A stretch of DNA of 64,000 nt from Whalleya microplaca (GCA_022497155.1 MU385712.1:1239765-1303764), one strand, 5' to 3'. Shown: positions 10,441 through 21,189, numbered from the stretch's first letter. Numbers and translations: made by a program. Notes: generated by a model from the sequence alone, not told the origin.

Positions 10441-10698
10441 GGGGGAGTGTGTACCTACGCAAGTGCGTTATCTTCTTAGATCAGTACTTATTAAATAAAT
10501 AACAAACAGTTATAACTGTTTTTGAATATTTATAAAAATATTTGGAGGTATTTTTATGTCACTATTAAAAGTAAGGTATTATTAAAATAATAATTCTCTA
10601 ATTTATAAGTATTAGCACGTAGGTACGTAAGTCTAGGTATCGACTAGTGGACTTGGTCACGTATCTTCTTTTCTATCGCCTTTGCCTCCATGGGCTAC

Positions 10699-10720
10699 TT
10701 CGACCTGACACAAGGTCGAA
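10699..10720. repeat. Inverted repeat 1 (hairpin)
   Basis: Arms TTCGACCT and AGGTCGAA with a short loop. It is the first of three hairpins within about 215 bases. Confidence 0.7.
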
Positions 10721-10798
10721 ATCGGGCTCCGAAAACCAAGGCGCCTTGAGTATTACGGTCCCCGCTAGTCTCTTACGTCTTTACTCACTACAGCCCGT

Positions 10799-10822
10799 GA
10801 TGCTTCGGCCTGGCCAAGCATC
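10799..10822. repeat. Inverted repeat 2 (hairpin)
   Basis: Arms GATGCTT and AAGCATC around a 10-base GC-rich loop. Confidence 0.65.
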
Positions 10823-10887
10823 GCCACGGATGGAGGAAAACAAGCTTCATTTTACTATACACTAAGTTACCGGGCCGCAGCGGGTCT

Positions 10888-10912
10888 ACGGAATCCCTCT
10901 GTGGGATTCCGT
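10888..10912. repeat. Inverted repeat 3 (hairpin)
   Basis: Perfect 10-base arms ACGGAATCCC and GGGATTCCGT around a 5-base loop (TCTGT). Confidence 0.8.
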
Positions 10913-11091
10913 GCTAGGCGGATGGCCCACAAGAGCCCCGCCCCTGTATTCTTTTCCCAGTGAGCCGTTTTATTACCTGCTGCTAGTTAACGGAATAAAA
11001 GGGGATTTATTATTTCAGTACAGTCGCGTGATGGCAGGGATATTACTGTAAGTCAGATCATCGCATACCCCATACCAGCCATGGGGCTAAC

Positions 11092-11466
11092 ATGAGAAAA
11101 GCTCGCTCCTTTTGCTTGGTGGACCACAAGTCGTGTCTGAGCAGCAAACTAACTCAAACTAGCTGGGGAATGGGATCAGCCAGTGAGTTCCAAATGATGG
11201 GCAGTGCCATCTTCCTTGCAATTTCAACGTCCGTCTCCAACAGCTGTACAAGGCCTCGTCTCGTTGGAATCGTGGATACGTCTGACTCTGGTTCCTTGGC
11301 AAGTTTGGGGAAATACCTTGCTGCGCTTCCCGCACAGACACAGGAACAAGTAAATCATACTCTTGCGGACGGATATAATCGCCAAATGCTCGTGTTATGC
11401 GGAGTTGCAGCAGCCCAAGTGCCAGTCGCACTACTCTTGTGGAAGAAGAAGCAGATAAAGATCTGA
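11092..11466 (+). pseudogene. 3' remnant of an MFS transporter (DHA2-type)
   Basis: An open frame of 124 codons in which only the part from about 11155 looks like a transporter. It contains MGSASEFQMMGSAIFLAIST, then RPRLVGI, a variable loop, GYNRQM, and a final hydrophobic helix LCGVAAAQVPVALLLW before KKKQIKI. This matches the last two or three membrane spans and the basic tail of fungal 14-TMS drug:H+ antiporters. The expected 400 or so upstream residues with the other helices are absent: the preceding sequence has no MFS motifs and the frame opens with unrelated residues. I therefore read it as a truncated relic rather than a working exporter. An upstream exon hidden by long introns is unlikely, because the 650-base spacer after the P450 has no coding signal. 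A TGA closes the frame at 11464-11466. Confidence 0.72.
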
Positions 11467-12496
11467 CAGGGAGGAACAGGTTGAAGTTTTGGGTTATCTG
11501 ATTTATGTATAAGGGGCGCTTTGCTGCACGCCCCCATATATGGTCGAGGGTATATGATAGTATCAAACTAGATAGCCCATGATGCTGCTAAAATTAAGAT
11601 GGAATAGAGTTGGCAGAAGTTATACTTGGTATTTTAACGGTCTTTCAACAGATGTCCCCTCGGGCTGGGTGTTTAAAGAATTGCAATCTCATAGAAACAT
11701 GATCCTGGGATGACTACGTTTTCCTACCCCTTTCCTGCGGATTCAACGCCAGCGTATACAACAAGTCAAGTCAAGACAGGGAATTCCTTTTTACCCTTGA
11801 CTTGTCATACCTTAACTTGATTAGTCATGCCTTGACTTCAGGTTGTTTATACTTTGACTTGGGTAGTTCGGTACTAACATATCCCTTGAGTCTACTACCC
11901 CTGAAATTAGCTGGGCTGTTTCATTTGTTAGTTGGCTGTGTAGGCTTCTTTCTTATCGTGTAGTGAGGACTAGACTTGGTGCTAGGAGGATTAATCTTTC
12001 CACCGGAAAAGGAGTCATCCTGTCCTGGCGACAAAGTCAGTCGGGCTATATCCTATTTTGAGTTAAGAATACACTAGCGACTTAGTACCGTCTAATACCA
12101 TTCAGTTATAATTATATAATAATTCATATATGGCATTTATATAACAACACATACTAATTGTTAAAAGGGTGGGAGAAAGTCTCACTGCATTAACAATAAT
12201 TTAAAAGTACTACTAAAGGTGGCTGTCTCGAGCACGCCTTGGGCTATGCGTGAATTAATTCAGATATGGTTGCACGTTTGTAACTATCAACATAGGAAGT
12301 CCTCACAGTGTAACACCGAAAACAGATTATTCCATATTTCGTATCACACCTGCTGGTACTTAAGTTTTAGCTTATATCCCGTGGCCCTTTTGACTCTTGT
12401 AGTCATAACGGACCCAATAGCCCCTCGATTGTCGAGCAGATGGACATTCCGCCGAAAGCCGTTCGGATTATTTATATAATCCATATCCTCGTATTA
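11467..12496. other. Intergenic region near the isochore boundary
   Basis: No supported gene. It includes a cluster of imperfect repeats containing TTGACTTG (11761-11872) and becomes more AT-rich after about 12090. The 86-codon plus-strand frame at 12219-12479 shows no domain. Confidence 0.5.
11761..11872. repeat. Imperfect short tandem repeats with CTTGACTTG core
   Basis: About four degenerate units of roughly 20 bases (CCTTGACTTGTCATA-like) run from 11795 to 11872. The complementary form CAAGTCAAGTCAAG lies at 11762-11775, so the cluster is partly self-complementary. Confidence 0.6.
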
Positions 12497-13018
12497 CTAT
12501 TTAAAGGCAGACCGCGCAAAATCGACCAGGAAAGGCTGAAATGTCCGGCCATCTAACTTAGCCACCACCACATTCTCTGGTCGAGCGTCTAAGTTCAAGG
12601 CGCCAGCGCGATTAACCTCCATTATTACATCAACTGCACTTTGGACTATCTCTTCCCATAACGAGGGTTCATCGGGAGTATTAAAACCAGCTCCGAAAGG
12701 TTTAAGCCGTAGATCTCTGAAATAAAATGCCCGGGGCCTGAAAATAAGGAGGGGGAAGGTCGGGTTAGGCGGATGGCATGTCGAAAGTGACAGATGATAT
12801 CAATCAAGGAACGCATCGACCTTGGGAGAGCCTGTAACTCTTTGTATGCCTGTAACTCTTTGTATGCCTGGATCTCGTTGGCGGAGTGGTTTTACATAAT
12901 GTATTAGATCTTGCCTTCTTCCTCTCCAAGCTTCTCCCATTCGGTTTTGTCGTCATCACTCTTTAAATCTATCACGGATGTAACCAGGGACCTAAAAGCA
13001 CGGTGCTCACGGCTGCGT
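12497..13018 (-). pseudogene. Decayed kinase-like protein gene
   Basis: Read on the minus strand. The 3' piece (12737 down to TAG at 12497-12499) is one 241-base exon preceded by a good acceptor (pyrimidine tract then TTTTCAG at 12738-12744). It encodes IMEVNRAGALNLDARPENVV and then LVDFARSAF, which resembles the catalytic-loop and DFG regions of fungal kinase-like (PKL) proteins, with the usual HGD replaced by NLD. Upstream, NEIQAYKELQ resembles the N-lobe helix of such proteins. In that part, stop codons lie in frame at 12892-12894 and 12904-12906 (both TAA, as RIP of CAA would give), and an 18-base unit is duplicated in frame (12833-12850 and 12851-12868). The upstream limit is arbitrary. 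The kinase assignment is by motif only. The gene is most likely dead. Confidence 0.6.
12833..12868. repeat. 18-bp perfect tandem duplication
   Basis: TGTAACTCTTTGTATGCC occurs twice in a row. On the minus strand it repeats six codons (AYKELQ) of the kinase-like relic without shifting the frame. Confidence 0.9.
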
Positions 13019-13139
13019 GTTAAATAAAGATGGCTATAAAGCTTATATTTTTTATAAATAATTATTTTAAGCGTAGTATATATTTAAAAGTTATAAATAA
13101 TATAAAAAAAAAAAAAGGAAAAGAGGATTATAAGGTATA

Positions 13140-13233
13140 TATTAGGCCTAGCTATAGCTACACATTATATAAGTCCTTTCGGGACTTATTATTAATTAAT
13201 AAAATAAGCTTTATTATATAAATAGGTCTTATA
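13140..13233 (+). repeat. X1 5' LTR (94 bp)
   Basis: It begins TATTAGGCC (TG of a canonical LTR changed to TA) and ends GTCTTATA. It matches 23200-23293 over its whole length. Confidence 0.85.
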
Positions 13234-13701
13234 ATTAATAGCACCTGTAAAAGGTCGCGCCGACTTATATAATATAAAAAATAATTTTTTTTTATCGAGC
13301 CCGTTAACTAATTATTTATATAACTATAGTTTTAAATTATATCGATAAATTAACGACGTTTCCGCTAAAAATTCGTCAAATATATATAATAACTAACGAT
13401 TTTAAAAAAAAACTATTACTAATATATAATAACACTCGTTTTCCCTTTACTTTAAAGAAATCTCGATATAGCTTTAATTAGGTTTTTCGTATCGTTATTT
13501 AATAATTTAATATATAAATCGACATATATATATAAAAACAATAATTTATATATATATATATAAACGAAATCGATTAAATTTAATATATTAAACTTATAAG
13601 CCGGAATAGCCGGAAAATTTCTTTCGGACTAGCCTTTTTTATCCTATATTTTATTTATTTTTAACTTCGATATTAATATTAATATTAACTAATATTATTA
13701 A

Positions 13702-13807
13702 TGTTAGGCCTTAGGTCTTAGCTATAGCTACACACATATATATAAGTCCCTTCGGGACTTATTATTAATTAATAAAATCAAGCTTTATTATATCTATTGG
13801 TCTTATA
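13702..13807 (+). repeat. X2 5' LTR (106 bp)
   Basis: It starts TGTTAGGCCTTAGG and ends GTCTTATA. It is the same length as the 3' copy. Confidence 0.85.
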
Positions 13808-15499
13808 ATTGGTAGCACTTGCGAAAGGTCGCGCCGACTTATATAATATAAAAAATTATTTTCTTTTTATCGAGCCCGTTAATTAACTGCTTATATAATA
13901 GTAGTTTTAAGTTATATCGATAAATTAATGACGTTTCCGTTAGAAATTTGTTAGATATATATAATAATTAACGATTTTAAAAAGAACTATTATTAACGTT
14001 TAATAGCATTCGTTTTTCTTTTATTTTAAGCAGATTTCGATATAGCCTCCATTAAGTTTTCGTATCGTTATTTAATAATTTAATATATAAATTAATATAT
14101 ATATAAAAAAGTAACGATATTTATATATATATATAAACAAAATCGATTAAGTTTAGTATATTAAATTTACAAGCTAAAATAGCCGGAGAATTCCTTTCGG
14201 ACTAGCCTTTTTTTATTTTATCTCCTGTTTTTATTTATTCTTAATTTCGATATTAATATTGATATTTGCGATATTGATATTAATATTAGCTAGTATTGTT
14301 AAATACTCTTATCCCTATTTAAATTTATATTATTATATTATTAAAAAGTTTAATATAATGTTTTAAGCGTTGCCGTATTTATTAATAAATATTTATAATA
14401 TAAAGTAATTATTAAGTTAAAAAGTAATATTTTATAAAAGATTATTAACTACGCTTTATATATTAGAAAGTAATAGTTAATAATTTAGTAATAGCTAATA
14501 ATGTAATAATAGTAGCCGATAACGAGACAAATATCCCGGTTTAAGGGTATCGAAAGTATAAGTTATAATAACGAATGGTATATAAATAAATATAAGTTAC
14601 GATAAGCTATTTATTTGGCTAATAAATTTGTTAAATCTTAGCTATTTATTAATAATACCCTAAATATTAACGATTAAAATTAGCCCGATAATTAAAATTA
14701 GTTTAATAACTAAAATTAACCTGTTAATTAAGATTAGTAATTACTAACCTAATTAGTCGAAGGTAAACGAGAGCTATTTAATGACGACGATAATATAAAA
14801 AAGGAAAAAAAACGACAATTTATTAACGAAGGCTTTAAAACCCCTGTCGATAAAATATATGTGTATATATAACTCGATAGCTTTATTTCTAGTCTAGTTA
14901 ATAGCCTATTTGTTAATAGCCTATTCGTTAATAGCTTATTCGTTAATAAACTAATACCTTATGTATTATTTATATAAGGGCGTTTGGAAATTCCACCAGG
15001 TTTTTATTTAATTAATCCGACACTAGTTGGAAATTATTAAAAATTAGTCGAAAAGATACTATAAAATATAATAGAGCTGCGAGAACGATAATAAAATTTG
15101 TTATTACTAACCGACTTCTCGATTAAGGAATCCGTAAAGGAACCGCGGACAACGGAAACGTTATTAACTGATTAAAAGTAATAAAGTTAGGAACAATAAG
15201 ATCGATAACGAAACTAGAATCGATAAAAAGGCTATTAAAGACCTCTATTACTAATACCCGATTAGCTACTACTATTATTACCGAGCCTAAATTAATAATC
15301 CTTATTACCGCTACTAACTCCTAATTAATAAGGAAACTATCGGCTATTATTTATATCTTTATTATTTACGATAAACAAGAAATTCTAACGACGAGTTATA
15401 AAGTACGCGGTAGTATTATTTATTGCTGTTAATTAATTGAAGGAGAGTTTAATTAGATAGTTTATGACGGAATTACGAGATACGTAACGCGAGATTAAT

Positions 15500-16840
15500 T
15501 ATTTGTATCGATAAAAAAAGCAGCTTAATAGCTAGAGATTATTTAATATTAGATTTTTTTACCCGGATTTAAATCAAGCTTTTAGAACCGGCGACTATAT
15601 TATTATCGGAAAAAACGTTTATTAGCGAAACGTATATTTATTTATCGATATAATTAGGGACGTAAAAATTAATAAAGTAAAGATAGAAATTATTATTAAA
15701 GACTTTAACTAACTATTGTAAGGCGATACCTAGATTTAATGGGCTATTTAATTAAGCGATACTAATAAGATTTTAATAAAGGTTAATAATAATTACGCGT
15801 GTTATAAGCTTTTTAAAAAATTTAAAATAATAAACGAGAAGGTATTAAATAGATTACGTAAGGTATTTTATTTTAATAACGATATTTTATAAAATAAATT
15901 AATTTATAATTAATTAATAAAAGTAATCCGCGCTTATCGCGCGTATTATATATCGCAAATTTGTTAATATATAATGTAGATTTATTAGTTGCTTACGTTT
16001 AAGTTTTATATTTACGTTAATCCGCCTATAATAAGTCTGTTATTAAATAAATATTTAATTTATATCGAAAAACGTTAGCGAATATATCGATAAATAATAT
16101 TATAAAGGAATTAAAGACTTAATATTTATAATAATAATATTATCCCGATAGTAATTAATGCCTTAGTTTTGACTTTAAAAAAATTAACCGTATATAATTT
16201 TTATAAAGAAAATAATTTAATATCGGCTAACGATAAGTTAGCAACCGATAATTATAATTTTTATTAGTCGAATAATAAAGGGGGTTACCGTTCCGATAGC
16301 TGTAATTATAATGCCCGAGAAAACTAAGGACGCGGATATTTTTACCAGAAAGGAAATTATCGAGGCTAAAATAACCGATAATACGACAGCTACCGAAGCT
16401 AAGGTAATTAATAATATAATAACTATTGCCTTAGCTAAAATAATTATTCCCGTTAATTCCGAGGTAGAGGCCGATTTTATAGCTGTAAAAGTAATTTCCG
16501 AAGCCGTTAAAGACGCCGCTATAATTAACGATAATTATATTGTTAATGGCGTCGATAGATTAAGCCTGTATTATAAGGTAGTTTTAATTTTATAAACAAC
16601 GAAATCTGGTATTAATGGGAAGACGAAGGGCGCGAAAAGGACGAAGATAAGTTATGTAACGATAGCTATATTATGGTAAACAATTATAAAGACGTTGAGA
16701 AGAATGAATAGTATATCTAAGATAATACGGAGTTTATATATAAGAAACTAACGGTCGAAAAAATTAACGAGAATTACCTGCTGACTGTAAACGACCCCGA
16801 AAATACCGAAATAATCAACTTTATTTAACCGAAAACGATA
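15500..16840 (+). pseudogene. X2 gag-like relic with RG-rich tail
   Basis: At 15540-15650 an open stretch reads like a gag capsid segment (PDLNQAF..GDYIIIGKNVY). A less mutated, inverted copy of the same segment lies at about 19790-19990. From about 16255 to 16560 one frame is rich in Arg, Gly, Asn and Tyr (GGYRSD, RGYFYQKGNYRG), typical of a nucleocapsid-type RG tail. An acidic stretch follows. Stops fall mostly where Gln or Trp would be expected. The frame at 16311-16595 is a shadow in another phase. Confidence 0.6.
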
Positions 16841-16899
16841 AAGGCAAAACCGATATAAAAGGACTAGTTAAACCTATTAAAAAATATACTTATATATAA

Positions 16900-17660
16900 A
16901 TTAAGGTAATCGTTTATAGCTAAAAATCGATAGTTTATATCGATAGCGGTATATTATATAAACTAGTCGATAAAGTATAACTTAACGATTTTGTTAAGGA
17001 TTACGAGCTTATAACCTTATTAAAGGGTATAAAATTAAGCGGGGTAAGCGGTATAGTCGACCTAAAGCAGATAATTAAATTCGATTTTAGTATATTCGGA
17101 AAAAATCGTTATAACGAAAATTGTATTAGCGAATATATTATCGAAATATAAGTTTATAGCGATTTATTATAACCGAACCTTTTATTAGGAAATGAGTTTA
17201 CTTATAAATACGGCGTTGTAATTAATTGGCTTAATAAAGTGATAATAATGGCATTATGTAATGATATAACTGTACCGATTATATTTATTAAGTAACGATA
17301 AAAAGCTCGCCGCCGAGTATTTATAAAGGCTAACGTAAATATACCTTTTTACATTATATTTTTAGTACCCGTTAATTACGGGGATTTACTTAAAAATCGA
17401 GATTTTATATTTTATATATAATTTTCCGGCGTATTTTATAGTGTTATTAACGCTAATACGGTTAAGGCGATTTTTTTTATTAATGATACGGATAAACCGA
17501 TAAAAATTTATCGAAACATTAAAATAGGCATTATTAATAATTACGATAACGACGGTTATTTTTATATATTATAGAAAAAGGCTATAGTGGCATAAATAGT
17601 AGTAGCCTTTAATTTAGATAATTATATTTTTATTAGCGAGCTAGGCTTATATTTCTTTAC
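16900..17660 (+). pseudogene. X2 aspartyl-protease-like relic
   Basis: VYIDSG has its DSG at 16942-16950, the catalytic loop of retroviral-type aspartyl proteases. LLLGNEF and YGVVINW follow in the same frame, then KARRRVFIKANVNIPF and NTVKAIFFINDTDKPIKI. The frame is open except for TAA/TAG at expected Gln codons. 22575-22700 is a less mutated copy of the middle part, which confirms the reading frame. Confidence 0.78.
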
Positions 17661-17927
17661 AGAATTTAACGTCGACGATAAGGTGATAAAAGCATTTTCC
17701 GCCGGCCAGTCAACCATTAACGTATTAACCACGAGGCTATTAATTTTTTCCTTTGTTAATTTCCTTTGTTATGTTAAAAAGAGAGAGAGTGATAAGATGA
17801 AAACTAAGGCGAAAAGGACATCTACTTAGCTATAGCTTGAAACAAAATCAAAATTAAGGAGAGTTTTCTTTTGTTATACTGAAAGAGAGAGATCGACGGG
17901 TTGTCGATCATTTCGTGAGGGGGCAGT

Positions 17928-18033
17928 TATTAGGCCTTAGGTCTTAGCTATAGCTATACACATACATATAAGTCCCTTTGGGACTTATCATTAATTAATA
18001 AAATCAAGCTTTATTACATTTATTAGTCTCATA
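17928..18033 (+). repeat. X2 3' LTR (106 bp)
   Basis: It begins TATTAGGCC directly after the polypurine tract and ends GTCTCATA, followed by the ATTAA duplication. Confidence 0.85.
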
Positions 18034-18590
18034 ATTAATACCCCGTACCTTTGTTTAAACTTATATTATTATATTATTAAAAAGCCTAAGATAACGCTTT
18101 AAACGTTGCCGCATTTATTAATAAGTATTTATAACATAAAGTAATTATTAAATTAAAAAGTAATACCTTATAAAAAATTATTAATTACGTTTTATATATC
18201 GGAATTTAATAGCTAATAACTTAATAATAATAAATAACGACGAGGCGAACGTCTCGGTTTAAAAATGTTAAAAATATAAGCTATAATAATAAATAATATA
18301 AAAAAGAAATATAAGTTATAACAAGTTATTTATTTAGCTAATAAATTTATTAAATCTTAATTATTTATTAATAATACCGATAAATAAAATATTAGCGACA
18401 ATTAAAATATTAACGATAATTAAAATTAGCCCGTTAATTAAAATTAATAATTACTAATTTAATTAGTTAAAAAAAACGTAAGCTATTTAATAACAATAAT
18501 AATATAAAAGAAAAAAAAACGACAATTTATTAACGAAAGCCTTAAAACCTTAATATATGTATATATATAATTTAACAGCTTTATTCCTAG

Positions 18591-18749
18591 TGTTAGGCAT
18601 GTATGTAGTTATACACACTCTTTATGGCGCAGCCACAGTGGTATGTGGCTAAGGAGGTGACATAGTCACCTCTCTCCTTATATAGCTATAGCTTCACTTA
18701 CACACACATAGCTTAGGTTATCATTAATTATACACATATAAACCTCACA
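18591..18749. mobile_element. Solo LTR S1 (159 bp), little RIP
   Basis: It starts TGTTAGGCATG, ends CCTCACA and is flanked by perfect CCTAG duplications (18586-18590 and 18750-18754). It keeps many CA and TG dinucleotides and an intact hairpin (GAGGTGAC/GTCACCTC, 18654-18672), while the surrounding X1 sequence is heavily mutated. The TGTTAGG start links it to the X and D LTRs. Confidence 0.9.
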
Positions 18750-19379
18750 CCTAGTTTAGCTATTAGTAGCCTATTTGTTAATAATCCATTCGTTAATAGC
18801 TCACTCGTTAATAAACCGATACCTCTCGTATTCTTTATATAAAGGCGTTTAAAAACCCCACCAGGTTTTTTAACTTTCGAAATAACAATTTATAATAATT
18901 TTAAGTCAAAAATTATCGACAGATATAAAACCGATAAACGACTTAATAAATTAATAAAATAACTAGTTAAAAATTAAACTATACGGAATAAAAAACTAAC
19001 TAAGTTATAGAATAAAATTACCGAGGTTAATAAAAAAAGCAAGCGTAAAGATTTAAAACGGTAATATCGATATATATTAATTAATAAACTACTATATTAT
19101 ATTACCCCCGTAAGTAAGAAAAAACTATATATTTTATTAATATGTGTAAACGATATCCTCGAACTAGTACATAATAATAAATACCACTTTAGCCTTAAGC
19201 GATAAAACTAAGTAGTCGAATTAATAAATAGCCGAGAAAAGATTTCTTAAGCAATAATATTAGCCTAATTTTATAACACGTATTAAATACGCTATCGAGA
19301 TTTTTAATATACCCATTCTTAGTGTTATTATATATAATAATATCGTCGATATAAGCTTTCGCATAATCGTTATGTGGCC

Positions 19380-19720
19380 TTAGTTATTGGTCCATAAATC
19401 TTTATGTATATACTGGTGAGTTACGGGCGACGTTAATACTACGCGCATTCCTATTATACGACTGGGGAATTTCATTTAAGGCCATATCGGATAAAGACCC
19501 GAAATTCATATCTGATATATGGCAAACAATATTCGCCAGATGCCACACAATAGTATCGACTTCGATATAATGAGATAACTTTACTAGAAAGAGGCGAAAG
19601 CAGCCATCGACTTCGCGGCTGCAAACTTAAAGATCAGGTACGATATTACCTATTAACAACCCTGCCATACCTTTCCATACGGTAACATGGGATTTCATTG
19701 TGGGATTACCGACAGGTGGA
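19380..19720 (+). pseudogene. Scrambled integrase fragments with little RIP
   Basis: Three pieces of a Ty3/gypsy-type integrase can be read. VYTGELRATL..WGISFKAISDKDPKFISDIW (about 19410-19540) is the region around the second catalytic Asp. EAKAAIDFAAANLKIRYDI (about 19588-19645) is the linker after the catalytic core. WDFIVGLPTGGE (about 19697-19735) is the start of the core. The last piece should come first, so the order is rearranged or these are separate fragments. The patch keeps CA/TG dinucleotides much better than its surroundings. Confidence 0.65.
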
Positions 19721-19789
19721 GAGTGCTTCCATCACATTATTGTCGACGTTGAATTCTGCGGAGAAATGTAAGCCTAACTCGCTAATAAA

Positions 19790-19990
19790 GGTATGATTTT
19801 CTGAATTAAGGGCTGCCGCGGTTTGTGCCACTATGGCCTTTTCCTATGATATATAGAAATATACGCTTCGCTAATAAACATCCTTTCCGATGACGACGTG
19901 GTCGCCGGTACTAAGGGCTTGGTTTAAATCTGGGTGGAAAAATCCGATGTCGAACAATCTTTAGCTATTAAACTGCTCCCGTTGGTTAAA
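19790..19990 (-). pseudogene. Inverted gag fragment
   Basis: The minus strand reads a gag segment (FFHPDLNQALSTGDHVVIGK) matching the RIP-mutated plus-strand sequence at 15540-15650 in X2. It is much less mutated, and its inverted position marks a rearrangement inside X1. Confidence 0.6.
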
Positions 19991-20879
19991 CAAATAACCA
20001 TTTTTTGTTAAAAATAATACGGAGTCTATTTATAAGAAACTAATAGTCGAAAACATCGACAAGGATTACCTGTTAACCGTAGACAACCTTAGAGATACCG
20101 AGATAATCGACTTTACTTAACTAAGAACGATAAAAATTATATAATAATAATCATTGATTTTAAATATTTAAAGCGACATATTAAAGAGCAAGTTAAGGAA
20201 GGGACTAAAGACTTAAGCCGTCAAATCAATCGATACGGCACCCTCCTTATATAAGCCACGACCGCAACTATAAAAACGTAAGAGAAAGTCTAACAAGGTA
20301 TTCTAGGATTAGCCGTCCCCCGATACAGTTAATCCGTCGTTTTAATAGTCGTTTTATCTCGTACGATTTAAATTTATTATCGTCTCCTTTAATAATGACT
20401 TATTTAGGTATTAGTTGCTTTCGACTGTAAGGGTTTAGTCCTTTTAAAGCGGGAAATAAGTATACGACTAAGATTATTCGGTATATTCGCTAATGTTATG
20501 GGAAGTTAACGACGTAGCGTTATATCTCGTCCCTATTTACGACATCCGTCTTTAGCTTATTGATTATCTACACCTAAAGAATACTGGAAAAATGTGGTGA
20601 AATATTACCCGCTAAAAAAACACATTAACGATAACAGTGTTATAAAAGCGTTACTTCAAATACCTCTTTACGTATAGCCAAGCGTCACTAAGCCTTATCG
20701 AAGTGTTGGCGTAGTTGCTGCTGTCGATGTCGGCGATAGCTGTGGTGTAAGGCTTGGTGTAGGCTTAAGCACGGCAGTGACGAAAGAAATAATGGCGACA
20801 GCGAACCAGAAAACAATAACGACGACAATAATAAAATGCCATTATAAAAGCTAATCTTATCGAGAAAAAACTTCCCCCT
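19990..20879. other. Unclassified X1 interior
   Basis: A mixture of moderately mutated sequence, with a GC-richer patch at about 20640-20830. 19995-20110 repeats the X2 internal region that precedes the protease (compare about 16715-16830). Beyond that I recognise no domain. Confidence 0.45.
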
Positions 20880-20883
20880 ATAT

Positions 20884-21189
20884 TGTCTTAAGACAGGGTG
20901 TCAAGGTGAAGCGAAAGTGAGATATTAAGTTAAAATAAGTGTATATAATAGCTGCTAAAGCTATGTGTGTAACTATCTAACTATTTAGTAATATTTATTA
21001 TTGTCTATTTTAAAAAAGTGAAAGAGATGTGAGGGAAAAGGTTAGCTAAATATAGGTATGTGATTCACTGTAAATTGCCTTATGAAATGCCTTGTAAATA
21101 CCTTGTGAAGTGTTTTATAACGTGGCTTTAAGGGGCTTTTAGTGGCTCCTAAGCTGCTGTTAATACCCGTAATCCCTTGCCTTATAACA
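20884..21189 (+). repeat. Y1 5' LTR (306 bp)
   Basis: Starts TGTCTTAAGACAGGGTG and ends CCTTATAACA. Confidence 0.88.

Larger units (their letters stand above)
10441..11091. other. Intergenic region with an AT-rich patch and a series of hairpins
   Basis: 10490-10620 is AT-rich. 10690-10915 is GC-richer and contains three inverted repeats, listed separately. No protein domain was recognised in any frame, including the 72-codon frame at 10647-10865. Confidence 0.5.
13702..18033 (+). mobile_element. LTR retrotransposon X2, gag-protease only, inserted in X1
   Basis: Two 106-bp LTRs (13702-13807 and 17928-18033) and a perfect 5-bp target duplication ATTAA (13697-13701 and 18034-18038). The 5' LTR still starts TGTTAGGCC. 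A polypurine tract GAGGGGGCAGT precedes the 3' LTR. The 4.1-kb interior carries gag-like and aspartyl-protease-like relics, but I find no reverse transcriptase or integrase motifs between the protease and the 3' end. X2 therefore looks like a non-autonomous or internally deleted member of the X family. Confidence 0.88.

Noticed and set aside
10647..10865. 72-codon frame in the hairpin island
   Set aside because: No domain recognised, and the hairpins explain the region better.
16311..16595. 94-codon frame in X2
   Set aside because: A different phase of the same sequence gives an RG-rich gag tail with stops only where RIP would place them; this frame is a shadow.
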